Shown here: piece after piece, positions 39,039 through 49,800 of the stretch
How positions within the stretch are numbered: position 1 is the first letter of the stretch
How the letters are laid out: every line of letters begins with the position of its first letter
NCBI RefSeq assembly: GCF_010730195.1
Contig: NZ_AP022613.1
Location: forward strand, 2,232,001 to 2,296,000
Length of the DNA: 64,000 nucleotides
Origin: Mycobacterium conspicuum
GTDB taxonomy: Bacteria > Actinomycetota > Actinomycetes > Mycobacteriales > Mycobacteriaceae
Direction of reading: 5' to 3'
The notes under the pieces: generated by a model
What the model saw: the letters and a program-made list of their open reading frames with translations, nothing else
What the model was told of the DNA's origin: nothing
The model's database searches: none
Position numbers and translations under genes: made by a program

Positions 39039-39882
39039 CCGTCGACTCTACAATTAACCCGGTATTCGCGGGGCCTGATCGCGCACTACCTCACGAAATA
39101 CTTACTCTGAGCGCCGGCCGAAGACCAGGAGATGCGGATCTGGGACGACCGTGCCATGATAACGGCTGATTGTAAGCCCGGTCGGGTTCGGGGGAGCGAC
39201 TGGGAAAGAGGCCGAGTTCTTAGGACAAACGTGCCAGATTGTGGGCCGTGGGCCCACATCTGACCAGCATCGGGGGCGATCAATGTGACCCGGCATGCCG
39301 GATCGCGCGCGACGAAAACCCAGCTCCGGCCGGGCCCATCGAACCGGGCAAAAAGTATGATTCCGCGGCGTATAACCGCACGTAGATGCTGTTTAGGGCG
39401 GTTGGGCCGCAATTTCACAGTTGCCCAAAAAAGTGCGCCGGCGAAGAGTAGCGTTCTCGCCATGTGGGGCACGGCTTCGCGGCGCGGCGCGGTAGTCAAT
39501 CGGACCCTTCCCTCGTTCTCCCTCGCTTCTGGGCGGCTCGTCGTAGACGCCCGCGGGCGGGCCGACTCCCGCGCGGCAGGTGGGCGGGTTGGGTCCCTGG
39601 AGGGCGCTTCGGGGTGTAACGCCGCCGCGGCGCGTGCCGAATTACAGCCGACAGTGGCGGTCGCCGGGCGGCGGCGGACCGGAGCTCGGTGTTTGCTGAA
39701 AGGCAAGGATACAGTGTTCAACTGTGACGAGGCGTCCCTCGTTGGTTTGCTGGTGGGAACGTTCGAATGTTGAGCGGCCCGATCTTCCCCGATAATCTCA
39801 TTTCGGAAAATTCGTCGCGCCAGCCAGGTAAAGTTGCAATCCACACGCGCGTAATTGGCTGCTGGGAAGCAGGGGAGGGTAG
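39039..39882. other. 844-base divergent intergenic region, mmpL / papA
   Basis: No convincing gene. Open frames present (for example 39285-39773) have codon usage and composition unlike their neighbours and no recognised domain. It must hold both divergent promoters. A perfect 8-bp stem TGTGGGCC/GGCCCACA with a 3-nt loop lies at 39240-39258. The ribosome binding site GGGGAGGG at the right edge belongs to the acyltransferase at 39883. Confidence 0.6.
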
Positions 39883-41328
39883 ATGTTCGCGATAAATGGA
39901 ATCCACGACTGGGGGAGTCCGCCGCCCGGTGAACTCATCACGTGGAACCCATCGCCTGTGACCCTCGCCAAGGTTCGGGAAGCCCCCGAAAGCGCAGTGC
40001 CCATCAGCTATCAGCAAGCGCAGCATCTTCGTGGTTATAGCGAATACGCGGCCCGGGGCAGCGAAATGGCGCGGTTGTTCATTTTGTCCTGGGACGTGCC
40101 CGGCCGGTGCGATATTCGCGCCATGACGCACGTCATCAACTCCTATCTGCGTCGCCACGACACGTTCCACAGCTGGTTCGATTTCAAGGGCCCGGGGAAG
40201 ATCGTCCGGCGGACTATCAGTGACCCCAAGGACATTAAATTAGTTCCAACGAAGCATGGAGAAATAACACCGGAAGACTGGCGGGCGCACGTATTGGCCA
40301 CCCCGGACCCGTTTCGGTGGGACTGCTTCCATTTCGGAGCCATTCAGCGCGAGGACCACTTCACGTTCTACGCGAGTGTCGACCACGTGCACACCGACGC
40401 CGTGCTCGTGGGTCAGGTGTTGGTCGAGATCCACATGATGTACGACGCGTTGGCGAAAGGCGCGGCGCCCATCCAGTTGCCCGAAACCGGGAGCTATAAC
40501 GACTACTGCGTGTGGCAACAGGAGTATCTGTCCGCCCTGACCCTGGAATCGCCGGGGGTTCGCGCCTGGATCGACTTCGCGCAGGAGAACGGCGGAAGCC
40601 TGCCGCACTTCCCGCTGCCGTTGGGGGCGCCTTCCGTGCCCGCCACCGGCGACCTGATCACGGTGCGCCTCTTGGACGGGGAGCAAACCGAGCGGTTTGA
40701 ATCCGCGTGCGTCGAGGCCGGCGTCCGATTCAGTGGTGGCGTATTCGCCTGCGCGGCCATCGCGGAGCACGAAATCACCGGGGCCGACACGTACTACGTG
40801 GTCACTCCGATCACCACGCGTCGCAACCCGGCCGAATTCGTCACCACGGGGTGGTACACCGGGCTGGTTCCGATCACGGTTCCCATCGACGCGGATTTCG
40901 GCGAAATCGCGCGCGCCGCCCAGAAATCCTTCGACTCGGGCGCCGACCTGGCGAATGTGCCGTTCGATCACGTCCTGGACATGGCTCCGGCCAGCCTTGG
41001 CCTGAAGCGGCCAAAGATGGGCGTTCCCATGATTTCCTACATCGATACCGGCGTCCCGCCCCTATCGCCCGAGATCATCGCCCAGTGGGACGCGATGAAC
41101 GGCAAGCTGCACATGGATGCCCGGGCCGCGAATCAAATCGGGATGTGGGTCAACCGCAGCGAGACGGAGACCTCGGTGACCGTCATGTTCCCGGACAACG
41201 CCGTCGCCCGCGAATCCATCGTCCGGTATATGGAAGCGATGAAATCGGCCTATGTGCGCGTCGCCGAGGGCCGCGAGGCGCTGGTGCCGTTCGCCGACGC
41301 CGCTCGGCTTGACCTGAAACTGGCGTGA
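39883..41328 (+). CDS. PapA-type acyltransferase (PapA1/A3-like)
   Basis: 481-residue member of the condensation-domain superfamily that transfers an acyl group from a PKS or acyl-CoA to a sugar hydroxyl. The catalytic HxxxD motif is His168...Asp172 (VDHVHTDA), a His-Val-His-Thr-Asp variant of the HHxxxDG form, with the last Gly replaced by Ala. A second conserved segment (DFGEIARAAQKS) and VPFDHVLDMAP follow. An excellent GGGGAGGG site precedes the ATG. PapA1/2/3 acylate trehalose-type cores; the core here is unknown. Confidence 0.87.
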   Translation: MFAINGIHDWGSPPPGELITWNPSPVTLAKVREAPESAVPISYQQAQHLRGYSEYAARGSEMARLFILSWDVPGRCDIRAMTHVINSYLRRHDTFHSWFDFKGPGKIVRRTISDPKDIKLVPTKHGEITPEDWRAHVLATPDPFRWDCFHFGAIQREDHFTFYASVDHVHTDAVLVGQVLVEIHMMYDALAKGAAPIQLPETGSYNDYCVWQQEYLSALTLESPGVRAWIDFAQENGGSLPHFPLPLGAPSVPATGDLITVRLLDGEQTERFESACVEAGVRFSGGVFACAAIAEHEITGADTYYVVTPITTRRNPAEFVTTGWYTGLVPITVPIDADFGEIARAAQKSFDSGADLANVPFDHVLDMAPASLGLKRPKMGVPMISYIDTGVPPLSPEIIAQWDAMNGKLHMDARAANQIGMWVNRSETETSVTVMFPDNAVARESIVRYMEAMKSAYVRVAEGREALVPFADAARLDLKLA

Positions 41329-41365
41329 TCACCCGGCACGACCGGCTTGATCACGTTCGGACGAG

Positions 41366-42742
41366 ATGGACTGCGCGTCGATGACTGCTCGTGGGCTGAC
41401 ACGGCCGGACAATCGCATCTCGTTCACCGATCAGGTCATGTTTCTCGCGATGCGTGCCACCGGTCAAGAGTCGGTCATGCAGGGCGTGTGGGTGTACGAG
41501 CACCCGGTGGATTTCGACGGGTTGAGGCGTTTCCACCGCAACCTGGGCAACGGTGTCGTGGGCCGACGGATCGAACCTTCGCCGCTGCCTTTCGGCCGGC
41601 ACCGCTGGGTTGCCGATGTCGGGCCGCGGCCGGACATGAAGATTGCCGAAACCCCGCGTCCCCGAGCCGAACTCAGCGACTGGGTCGACGAACAAGCGCA
41701 GCTGCCCATTGATCCGGAGTGGGGGCCCACCTGGAGTATGGGTGTCCTTCCGCTGACGGATGGTTCGACGGCGGTCAGCATGGTGGCCTCCCACTGTGTG
41801 GCCGACGGCGTCGGGGCTCTGGCGGCAATCATCGATGCGGCCACCGGCAACATCCGCGACTTCGGTTACCCGCCACCGCATTCGCGCTCTCGACTGCGCA
41901 CCGCGGCGTTGGATGGCCGCCAAACCGTGCAGGATTTGCCCGAGGTTGCCAGCGCGCTCGGTAAGGGCATACGACAGGCATTTCGCCGCCGGCATGATTT
42001 CGCCCGATCGAGCGAATCGCGACCCATCCGGTCCGATGGCGCGGATTGCGTTGTTGCGGTGCCCTCCGTTTCGATCTACGTCGATCTCGGCGATTGGGAT
42101 GCCCGTGCGGAGGCGCTAGGCGGGAACAGTTACTCGCTGGTGGCCGGGTTCGCCGCGAAACTGGCCGAACGCGTGGGGCGCCGGCGCGCCGCCGATGGCG
42201 CGGTCACGTTGAACATCCCCGTCAGCGAGCGAACCTTGGACGACACCCGGGCGAACGCCGTAGCGCTGTTCAACATCAGCCTCGACCCGACCGTGGTCGC
42301 GAAGGACCTATCCGGCACCCGGGCCGCGCTCAGGCAGGCGGTGAAGACGGCGCGGGAGGTACCGGATGAGGCGTTGGAGCTCCTACCGCTGATCCCGTTC
42401 GTGCCCAAGCGGGCGGTGCGAAAACTGGCCGACGTGTTGTTCGGCTTCTCCGCGGACCTGCCCGTGTCGTGTTCCAATGTCGGCGACCTGCCCCCCGAAA
42501 TCGCCTGCGTCGACGGCACTCCCGCCGAATACGTCGCACTGCGAGGAGTCGACCGACGCATCACGCAACGGACCCTGGAGGAGCGGTGTGGCCTGTTGAC
42601 GTTGGTGGTGGGGCGCGTCGTCGGCAAGATGTCGATCAGCATCGTCGCCTATGAGCCCGGCGGGATCAACACCAAGGCCCACCTCCGCGAGCTGGCCGCG
42701 CAGACGCTGGCGGAGTTCGAGCTGACCGGCGTGATCGACTAG
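41366..42742 (+). CDS. HxxxDG acyltransferase, tandem paralogue 1
   Basis: 458-residue protein of the wax ester synthase/PapA-like acyltransferase group. The catalytic motif is SHCVADG (His143, Asp147, Gly148). Other landmarks shared with the next two genes are SFTDQVMFLAMRATGQESVMQGVWVYEHPVD, RIEPSPLPFGRHRW, LDDTRANAVALFN, a CSNVGDLPPEIAC segment and GKMSISIVAYEPGGINTK near the end. An ATG at 41381 is a possible alternative start. Of the three paralogues this one is the most divergent. Confidence 0.85.
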   Translation: MDCASMTARGLTRPDNRISFTDQVMFLAMRATGQESVMQGVWVYEHPVDFDGLRRFHRNLGNGVVGRRIEPSPLPFGRHRWVADVGPRPDMKIAETPRPRAELSDWVDEQAQLPIDPEWGPTWSMGVLPLTDGSTAVSMVASHCVADGVGALAAIIDAATGNIRDFGYPPPHSRSRLRTAALDGRQTVQDLPEVASALGKGIRQAFRRRHDFARSSESRPIRSDGADCVVAVPSVSIYVDLGDWDARAEALGGNSYSLVAGFAAKLAERVGRRRAADGAVTLNIPVSERTLDDTRANAVALFNISLDPTVVAKDLSGTRAALRQAVKTAREVPDEALELLPLIPFVPKRAVRKLADVLFGFSADLPVSCSNVGDLPPEIACVDGTPAEYVALRGVDRRITQRTLEERCGLLTLVVGRVVGKMSISIVAYEPGGINTKAHLRELAAQTLAEFELTGVID

Positions 42743-42776
42743 CAGCGAAACGGATCTCTGTCGTTGGAGGTGAGCA

Positions 42777-44177
42777 GTGTCGCTCCGGACTAGCGGCGTG
42801 CGTGCCCGCCTAGGGCGCTCCGCGTCCAACAAAGTTGCGCGCCCGGACAATCGGCTGGCGTTTATGGACCAAGCCACGTTTCTGACGTTGCGTGCCACCG
42901 GTCGCGAGCAACTCATGCAGATCGTGTGGATCTATGAGCACCCCGTTGACATCGACAGGCTGAAGCGGACGTACCGCAACGGCGGCTACGGATTGCTGGG
43001 ACGCCGCATCGAGCGTTCCCCGCTGCCGTTCGGGCGGCATCGATGGGTCTCATCTGTCGGGCAGCCGTTGGAGATTGATTTCGCCGAGTCCCCCCGTCCG
43101 CGCGCCGAACTCAGCGACTGGGCGGATGAACGGGCACAACTGCCTGTCGATCCGGAATCGGGACCCGGTTGGCACGCGGGCGTCCTTCCCCTCACCGACG
43201 GTTCGATCGCCGCCACCGTGGTGATCTCGCATTGCCTGGCCGACGGCGTCGCGGGTCTGATCTTGGTCTTCGAAGCGATCACCAACAACGTCCGCGATCT
43301 CGGCTACCCGCCGCCACACTCGCGTACTCGGCTGCGCGCCGCGGTCACCGACCTCCGCGAAACCGTGCAGGGCCTGCCCCAGTCCGCCCGCGCGCTTAGA
43401 GAGGCGGCGCGGCTGCTGTACCAGGCCCGGCGCGACATGCCCCGACCGGCCGCGCCGCAAACCGCTCCAGCCATCGCCAACGGCGCCGACACCATCATCG
43501 TGCCGACGATCACGATCTACGTGGGCCTGGACGACTGGGACGCCCGGGCGAAAGCCCTTAACGGAAACAGCTATTCGCTGTTCGCCGGGCTTGCGGTCAA
43601 ACTCGGCGAAAACCTGGGCCGCATCCGTCCCGACGGCACCATCACCCTGCTCGTCCCGTTCAGCGACCGCACCCTGGACGACACGCGCGCGATGGCAATG
43701 GCCTATGCAAAGGTCAGCGTCGATCCGAAACAGGTGACCACCGACTTGTCCGGCGCCCGGGTGACCCTCAAGCAGGCGCTGAAAGCGGCGCGCGAGACGC
43801 CCGATCCGGCGCTGCAGATTCTTCCGCTCACCCCGTTCATTTCGAAACGGATGGTGCTGCGATTGGCCGATCTGATGTTCGGATTCGGCGATGGTGCCGT
43901 GTTGTGTTCCAACCTTGGCGACCTGCCGACCGAAATCGCCTGCGCTGACGGCACGCCCGCCGAGTACGTTATGCTGCGTGGGGTTGACCAGAATGTCACG
44001 CGGCAGTACATCGAGAGCGTGGGCGGTCAACTCGTCCTAGTGGGGGGACGGCTCGTTGGCAAAATGTCGATAAGCGTGGTCGCGTACCAGCCGGGTGGAG
44101 AGAACTCCAAGCAGGCACTGCGCGAGCTCGCCGCGCGCACACTGGCGGAGTTCGGGCTGACCGGCGTGATCGACTAG
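42777..44177 (+). CDS. HxxxDG acyltransferase, tandem paralogue 2
   Basis: 466-residue paralogue. Motif SHCLADG with His152 and Asp156. It is very similar to paralogue 3 throughout (FLTLRATGREQLMQIVWIYEHP, PSGARVTLKQALKAARETPDPAL in variant form). The GTG start follows a GTTGGAGGTGAG site, and that spacer and upstream sequence recur, with small changes, before paralogue 3, showing the repeated unit includes the translation-initiation region. Probably acylates the same glycolipid core at another position, or with another chain. Confidence 0.85.
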   Translation: MSLRTSGVRARLGRSASNKVARPDNRLAFMDQATFLTLRATGREQLMQIVWIYEHPVDIDRLKRTYRNGGYGLLGRRIERSPLPFGRHRWVSSVGQPLEIDFAESPRPRAELSDWADERAQLPVDPESGPGWHAGVLPLTDGSIAATVVISHCLADGVAGLILVFEAITNNVRDLGYPPPHSRTRLRAAVTDLRETVQGLPQSARALREAARLLYQARRDMPRPAAPQTAPAIANGADTIIVPTITIYVGLDDWDARAKALNGNSYSLFAGLAVKLGENLGRIRPDGTITLLVPFSDRTLDDTRAMAMAYAKVSVDPKQVTTDLSGARVTLKQALKAARETPDPALQILPLTPFISKRMVLRLADLMFGFGDGAVLCSNLGDLPTEIACADGTPAEYVMLRGVDQNVTRQYIESVGGQLVLVGGRLVGKMSISVVAYQPGGENSKQALRELAARTLAEFGLTGVID

Positions 44178-44212
44178 TAGCGAAATCCATTCGTGTCGTT
44201 GGAGGTTGAGCG

Positions 44213-45643
44213 TTGGAGTTGAGCAAGCCGCTCCGGACTAGCCTTGTGCGTGCGCGCCACGCGGGCACCGCGTCCGAAGAATCGTCCGAACAATCTGCGT
44301 GTCTGGACAACCGGCTGGCGTTCTTCGATCAGGCGACCTTTCTCACGCTGCGCGCCACCGGTCGGGAGCAGCTCATGCAGATCGTGTGGATCTATGAGCA
44401 CCCGATCGACATGGACAAGATGATGGCCGCGTTCCGCAACGCCGGTTACGGGCTGATGGGACGGCGGATCGAGCGTTCGCCGCTGCCGTTCGGCCGGCAC
44501 CGGTGGGTCTCGGCTGTCGGACAGCCGTTGGAGATCGACATCGCCGAGTCCGCTCGTCCGCGCGCCGAGCTCAGCGACTGGCTCGACGAACGCGCGCAAC
44601 TGACCGTCGACCCGGAATCGGGACCTGGTTGGCATGCGGGACTCCTGCCAATGACCGACGGTTCGACCGCCGGCACCGTGGTGATGTCGCACTGCTTGGC
44701 CGACGGGGTTGCCGGTCTGTTCTTGGTATTCGACGCGATCACCGGCACCACCCGCGATCTCGGCTACCCGCCGCCGCGTTCGCGGACCCGGCTGCAGGCC
44801 GTGGTTTCCGACCTCCGGGAAACCGTGCAGGGTCTGCCCGAGGCGTACCGGGCCTTCTGCGAAGTGGCAAAACTGGTGTCCAACGCGCGACGCGAGGCGG
44901 CCCAGTCGCCGGCGCCGCGCACCGCTCCGGTCCCCGAGACCGGCGCCGATGCCGTGGTGATCGTGCCGACGGTGTCGATCTACGTCGATCTCAGCGAATG
45001 GGATGCGCGGGCGAAAGCCCTTAACGGAGACAGTGGTTCGTTGCTGGCGGGGTTCGCGGCAAAACTCGGCGAACACATGGGCCGTCAGCGTCCGGACGAC
45101 GGCACCATCGCCCTGCTGATCCCCTACAGCGATCGCACTATGGACGACACCCGGGCGATCGCGATGAGGTATGCGAAGGTCAGTGTCGACCCGACGCGAC
45201 TGACCACGGATTTGTCCGGCCCACAGGTCACCATCAAGGAGGCCGTGAAAGCAGCGCGGGAGACACCGGATCCGGCATTGCCGCTCCTTCCGCTGACCCC
45301 GTTCATCCCCAAGCGGGTGGTGACTCGGCTAGCCGACATGCTGTTCGGCTTCGGCGATGGCGCCGTGCTGTGTTCCGATCTCGGCCACCTTCCGGTCGCA
45401 CTGGCCCGCCCCGACGGCACTGCCGCCGAGTATGTCAATTTACGAGGCGTGGACCAAAACGTGACGCGTGGCTACATCGAGCGCGCGGGCGGCCAGCTGG
45501 TCGTGGTGGGGGGACGCCTCAACGGGAAGATGTCGATGAGCGTCGTCGGCTACCGGCCCGGGGGCTCGAACACCAAACAGGACCTGCGCGAGCTAGTGGC
45601 CCGCACGCTGGCGGAGTTCGGCGTGAGCGCCAAGGTCGACTAG
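44213..45643 (+). CDS. HxxxDG acyltransferase, tandem paralogue 3
   Basis: 476-residue paralogue. Motif SHCLADG with His160 and Asp164. The start is TTG at 44213, supported by GGAGG 7 bases upstream and by the alignment of LSKPLRTSLVRARHAG with the start of paralogue 2. It ends 2 bases before the stop of the convergent GT1 glycosyltransferase. It is closer to paralogue 2 than to paralogue 1, consistent with stepwise tandem duplication. Confidence 0.85.
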   Translation: MELSKPLRTSLVRARHAGTASEESSEQSACLDNRLAFFDQATFLTLRATGREQLMQIVWIYEHPIDMDKMMAAFRNAGYGLMGRRIERSPLPFGRHRWVSAVGQPLEIDIAESARPRAELSDWLDERAQLTVDPESGPGWHAGLLPMTDGSTAGTVVMSHCLADGVAGLFLVFDAITGTTRDLGYPPPRSRTRLQAVVSDLRETVQGLPEAYRAFCEVAKLVSNARREAAQSPAPRTAPVPETGADAVVIVPTVSIYVDLSEWDARAKALNGDSGSLLAGFAAKLGEHMGRQRPDDGTIALLIPYSDRTMDDTRAIAMRYAKVSVDPTRLTTDLSGPQVTIKEAVKAARETPDPALPLLPLTPFIPKRVVTRLADMLFGFGDGAVLCSDLGHLPVALARPDGTAAEYVNLRGVDQNVTRGYIERAGGQLVVVGGRLNGKMSMSVVGYRPGGSNTKQDLRELVARTLAEFGVSAKVD

Positions 45644-45645
45644 TA

Positions 45646-46887
45646 TCAAATACCTTGGCGGGCAGCGACTTCCAGTTCCAGCAGATCAGCGGTGCGGGTG
45701 ACGCTGACCTCGGGCTTGGTCATTTGGGTGGCGATTTCGCGGGCTCGGGCGGCATACTGCGGCGCAAGGATGGTACGCAGGTCGGCGACCAGCGATTCCC
45801 TGGTGACGGTCGAAAAGCGCCGGGACACACCGACGTTGAGCCGTTTGACCTGAGCTGCCCAGATCGGCTGTTCGGCGCCGATCGGCATGACCAGCATCGG
45901 CATTCCGGCTCGCAGGGCGGCGGCCGTGGTGCCGGCGCCGCCGTGGTGCACCACCGCGCGGCACGCGGGAAAGACGGCCGCGTGGTTGGCCGTCCGGACC
46001 ACTTTGACGTGCTCGCGACGCGGTAGGTCAGCGGACTCGTTCGTGCCCGCGCAAATCAGCGCTCGCTCGCCCAGTTGGGCGCAGGCGTCTCCAATCATTT
46101 CGATTGTGTCGGTGGGGGATTCGACTGGCATGCTGCCGAAACCGAAGTAGATCGGTGGTGTTCCCGAGGCGATCCATGACATCACCTCGTCATCGGCGCT
46201 CGTCGGCAACTCGAGTGTCAGCACGCCGACAAACGGGCGTCGCTCATTCCATTCGGCCGCCAGCCCCGGGAAGAAGAGCTCTTCGTACGTTTGGATCTCC
46301 AGCGACCCCCGCTGCGCGATCCGCCGAATGGAGGACACCGTTGTCCGTGGCAGACCCAACGCGCGCCGTTGCGCGTCCTCGGCCGCCTTCGTCATGCGCC
46401 AGTAACCCCAATCGCCCACCGCCATTCCGAATCGAACCAATGGTGCCGGCAGAAACGGGACCAGCTGGCCGTTGATGCGGTGCGGAAAGTGATGCATCGC
46501 GGCCAACGGAATGTCGTAGTACTCCGCGACGTTGGCGGCCACGCCCTGGTAGGTCTGGTCGTGCAGAATCAGGTCGGCTCCGTCGGCCAGTGCCGCCAAC
46601 GTCGCGCTCATCTCCGCCCAGCCCCGGGTCATGTACTCCATGCCTTCGCGCAGCATGCTGATCGGGTTGCGTAGCCGCACCGCGGACTGGAAGGTGTCCT
46701 CCTGCAGCTGCGCAGCCGAATCCGGCCCGTAGGCAACCGCGTTCAGACCCACCGACTCGACGAAGCCGAGCATGTTCGGCGGGGCGGCCATGCGCACTTC
46801 ATGTCCTCGGCGCAGCAGCTCCAGACCCACCGCGGCGCAGGGCTCCACGTCGCCGCGGGTGCCATGAACCGCCACAACGAATTTCAT
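45646..46887 (-). CDS. GT1-family glycosyltransferase (Rv1526c-like)
   Basis: 413-residue GT-B-fold UDP-sugar glycosyltransferase of the GtfA/macrolide-GT type. The N-terminus KFVVAVHGTRGDVEPCAAVGLELLRRGHEV is the acceptor-domain signature. The donor-side PSPG-like motif is HGGAGTTAAALRAGMPMLVMPIGAEQ near residues 310-335. Its ATG overlaps the stop of the PKS gene by four bases (ATGA), so the two are translationally coupled. This fits glycosylation of a lipid or sugar made with the Pks5 product, as for Rv1526c next to pks5 in M. tuberculosis and gtf enzymes of GPL/LOS pathways. Confidence 0.9.
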   Translation of the reverse strand: MKFVVAVHGTRGDVEPCAAVGLELLRRGHEVRMAAPPNMLGFVESVGLNAVAYGPDSAAQLQEDTFQSAVRLRNPISMLREGMEYMTRGWAEMSATLAALADGADLILHDQTYQGVAANVAEYYDIPLAAMHHFPHRINGQLVPFLPAPLVRFGMAVGDWGYWRMTKAAEDAQRRALGLPRTTVSSIRRIAQRGSLEIQTYEELFFPGLAAEWNERRPFVGVLTLELPTSADDEVMSWIASGTPPIYFGFGSMPVESPTDTIEMIGDACAQLGERALICAGTNESADLPRREHVKVVRTANHAAVFPACRAVVHHGGAGTTAAALRAGMPMLVMPIGAEQPIWAAQVKRLNVGVSRRFSTVTRESLVADLRTILAPQYAARAREIATQMTKPEVSVTRTADLLELEVAARQGI

Positions 46888-49800
46888 GTGAGCTTTTCGC
46901 ACAGCAGCCCCGCCAAACCCTGAATGGTGGTGATGTCTGTGGAGGCGATCCGTACTCCCGTTTCGGCTTTGAGGTGGGTACGCAGCTCTAGGTTGCCCAG
47001 CGAGTCGAGGCCGTATTCGGACAGCGGACGGTCCGGATCGATGGTGCGGCGCAGGATCTTGGTGACCTGGTCGGAGACCAGACGGCGCAGCCGGGTGGGC
47101 CATTCCTCCACCGGCAGCTCCTGCAATTCGTCCAGCAATCTGCTTGTGTCCGCTGCGCCTTGGCCCTTGCGCTGGAACAGTTCGGCGAACTTGGTGCGTT
47201 GCGCCAGCGCGTCAAACCACGGTATCCCGGTGACGGGTGCGTACCCGGTGTAGGCGCGGTCGTGGCGGAGCAGTGTCTCGAACGCATACGCGCCCTCGTT
47301 CGGAGTGATCGCGGCGTCGACGGCCTCCGCCACATCCGCCGCGCGGCCGATGTCGCCCCAGACTCCCCAGGCGATCGCCATCGCCGGCAGGCCTTGCGCC
47401 CGCCGCCAATGGGCGAACGCGTCCAGCCAGCTGTTGGCCGCGGCATACGCGCCCTGGCCGGGCGAGCCCACCAGCGCCGCCGCGGAGGAGAACGAGCAGA
47501 ACCAGTCGAGTTCCTGCGCCTCGGTGGCCGCGTGTAAATTCCACGCCCCGTGCACCTTTGGCGCCCAGTCACGGTCGATCAACTCGTCGGTGATGTTTTC
47601 CAGCGTGGCGTCCTCGACCACCCCGGCCGCGTGCAGCACCCCGCGCAGCGGGAGTCCGGTGGCCGTCGCCGCCGCCACCAACCGCTCAGCCGTGCCGGGC
47701 GCGGCGATGTCCCCGCACTCCACGACGATGTCGGCGCCCATCGCCCGGATGAGTTCGATCGTGTCGAGCGCCTTGGTCGTGGGCTCGGATCGCGAGGAGA
47801 GCACGATGCGACCGCAACCGCCCCCGCTCGCCGGAGAGGCCATCTTCTCGGCCAGGAACAGGCCCAGGCCACCCAATCCACCGGTGACGATGTACGCGCC
47901 GTCGGGCCGGAAGATCTTGGCCTGCTCGGGCGGGACGACGACGTTGCTTTGGCCGGTCTGGGGAACCTCGAGCACCAGCTTGCCGGTGTGCTGCGCCGCG
48001 CCCATTACCCGGATCGCCTCGGCCGCGTCGGACAGCGAGTACAGCGTCCGGTGGGGTAGCGGCAGCTTGCCCGCCGCGACGTTGCGGTACACCTTGCCCA
48101 GCAGGTCGCCGAACCGCTTCGGCTGGGTCTTGGCCATCAACCCCAGGTCGACGTAGTGGAACGTGAGGTTGCGGCGGAATGGGTACAGCCCCATCCGGGT
48201 GTTGGCGTAGACATCGCGCTTGCCGATCTCCACGAATCGCCCGCCGACGGAGAGCAGTTCCAGTCCCGCCTCTTGTGCGGCGCCGGTCAGCGAGTTGAGC
48301 ACGATGTCGACGCCGTATCCGTCGGTGTCACGGCGAATCAGCTCGGCGAACTCGGTGCTGCGGGAATCGTAGACGTGCTTGATTCCCATGTCCTGCAACA
48401 GTTGTCGACGCTGCGGGCTGCCGGCGGTGGCGAAAATCTCGGCCCCCGCCGCACGGGCGATCGCAATCGCGGCCTGGCCCACACCGCCGGTCGCGGAGTG
48501 GATCAACACCTTGTCGCCGGCGGCGATCCTGGCCTGGTCGTGCAACGCGTACCAGGCGGTGGCGTGCGCGGTGGTGACCGCGGCCGCCTGCTGGTCGGTC
48601 AACCCGGGAGGCAGCGTGACGGCGACGCGGGCATCACACGTGACAAAGGTGGCCCAGCAACCGTTGTCGGAGAGTCCGCCGACATGGTCGCCCACCCGGT
48701 GGGTGGTGACGTCGGGCCCGACCGCGGTCACCACACCGGCGAAATCGGTGCCCAGCCTTGGCATCTCGCCCTCGACGGTGGAGTACCGGCCGAACGCGAC
48801 CAAGACGTCGGCGAAGTTGATGCTGGACGCGGTGACCGCGACCTCGATCTGACCCGGGCCCGGCCGAACCCGGTCGACCGCAACGAATTCCATCGTTTCC
48901 AGGTCGCCGAGCGTGCGGATCTCGAGACGCAGGCCGCCGCGCGCCTGGTCCACCACCGCCGTCTGGCGTTCTTCGGGGCGCAGCGGAGCGGGCGTCAGGC
49001 GCGCCGTGTACCACTGGCCGTTGCGCCAGGCGGTCTCGTCTTCGTCGGACCGTTGCAGCAATTGGCTTGCCAGCCGTTCGATTTCGGTGGCCTCGTCCAG
49101 ATCGATCTGGGTGGGCCGCAATTGGGGGTGCTCGACGGCGATCACCCGCATCAGGCCACGCAGGCCGGCCTGCTCCAGGTTTTCCGGGTCGCCGGTCAGC
49201 ACCGTCTGGGCGCCCCGGGTCACGGTGTACAGCCGCGGCGGGTCGAGGGGGCACTCGGGCAATTCGCGCACGATCCGGACCAGATGACGCACGTACTCCG
49301 CGCCGAGCGTCGGGCACTCGTCGGCATTGCCGGTCTTGGGTCCGGTCAGGATGACCACGCCGTCCAGCACGTTGGCGGCGAGATGGTCCCGCAGCCGAGC
49401 GGCGTTGAGCAGGTGTTCCCCGTGCTGGTCCCACGACATCGAGCTGCATTGTGCGCCAGTGAGTTTCAAGGCGTCGGAAAGTTCGCTCGCGATGACATCC
49501 GCGGTGGTTGACGTGCTGACCAGCAGCCAGGCCCCGGGTTCTACATGACCGGCCTCGGGCAGGTCGCGCTGCTGCCATTCGACGGTCAGCAGCCGCTCGC
49601 CGAGCACGCGATCGTGCTCGCTGGTGCCCGAGAAGCCGGTGCCCATCTCCAGGCCGCGCACCGAGAGCAACAGCGTCCCGAACTCGTCGAGCACCTCGAG
49701 GTCCGCCTCGACTCCGGCGTCGTCGGCCTTGGTCAACCTGGTGAAGCAGTAGCGCGCATCGCGGGTGGGTCCGTAGGTACGCAGCTGACGCACGCCCAGC

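Noticed and set aside
39285..39773. 162-residue frame in the mmpL-papA gap
   Set aside because: No recognisable domain, no ribosome binding site, and composition unlike neighbours; treated as intergenic.
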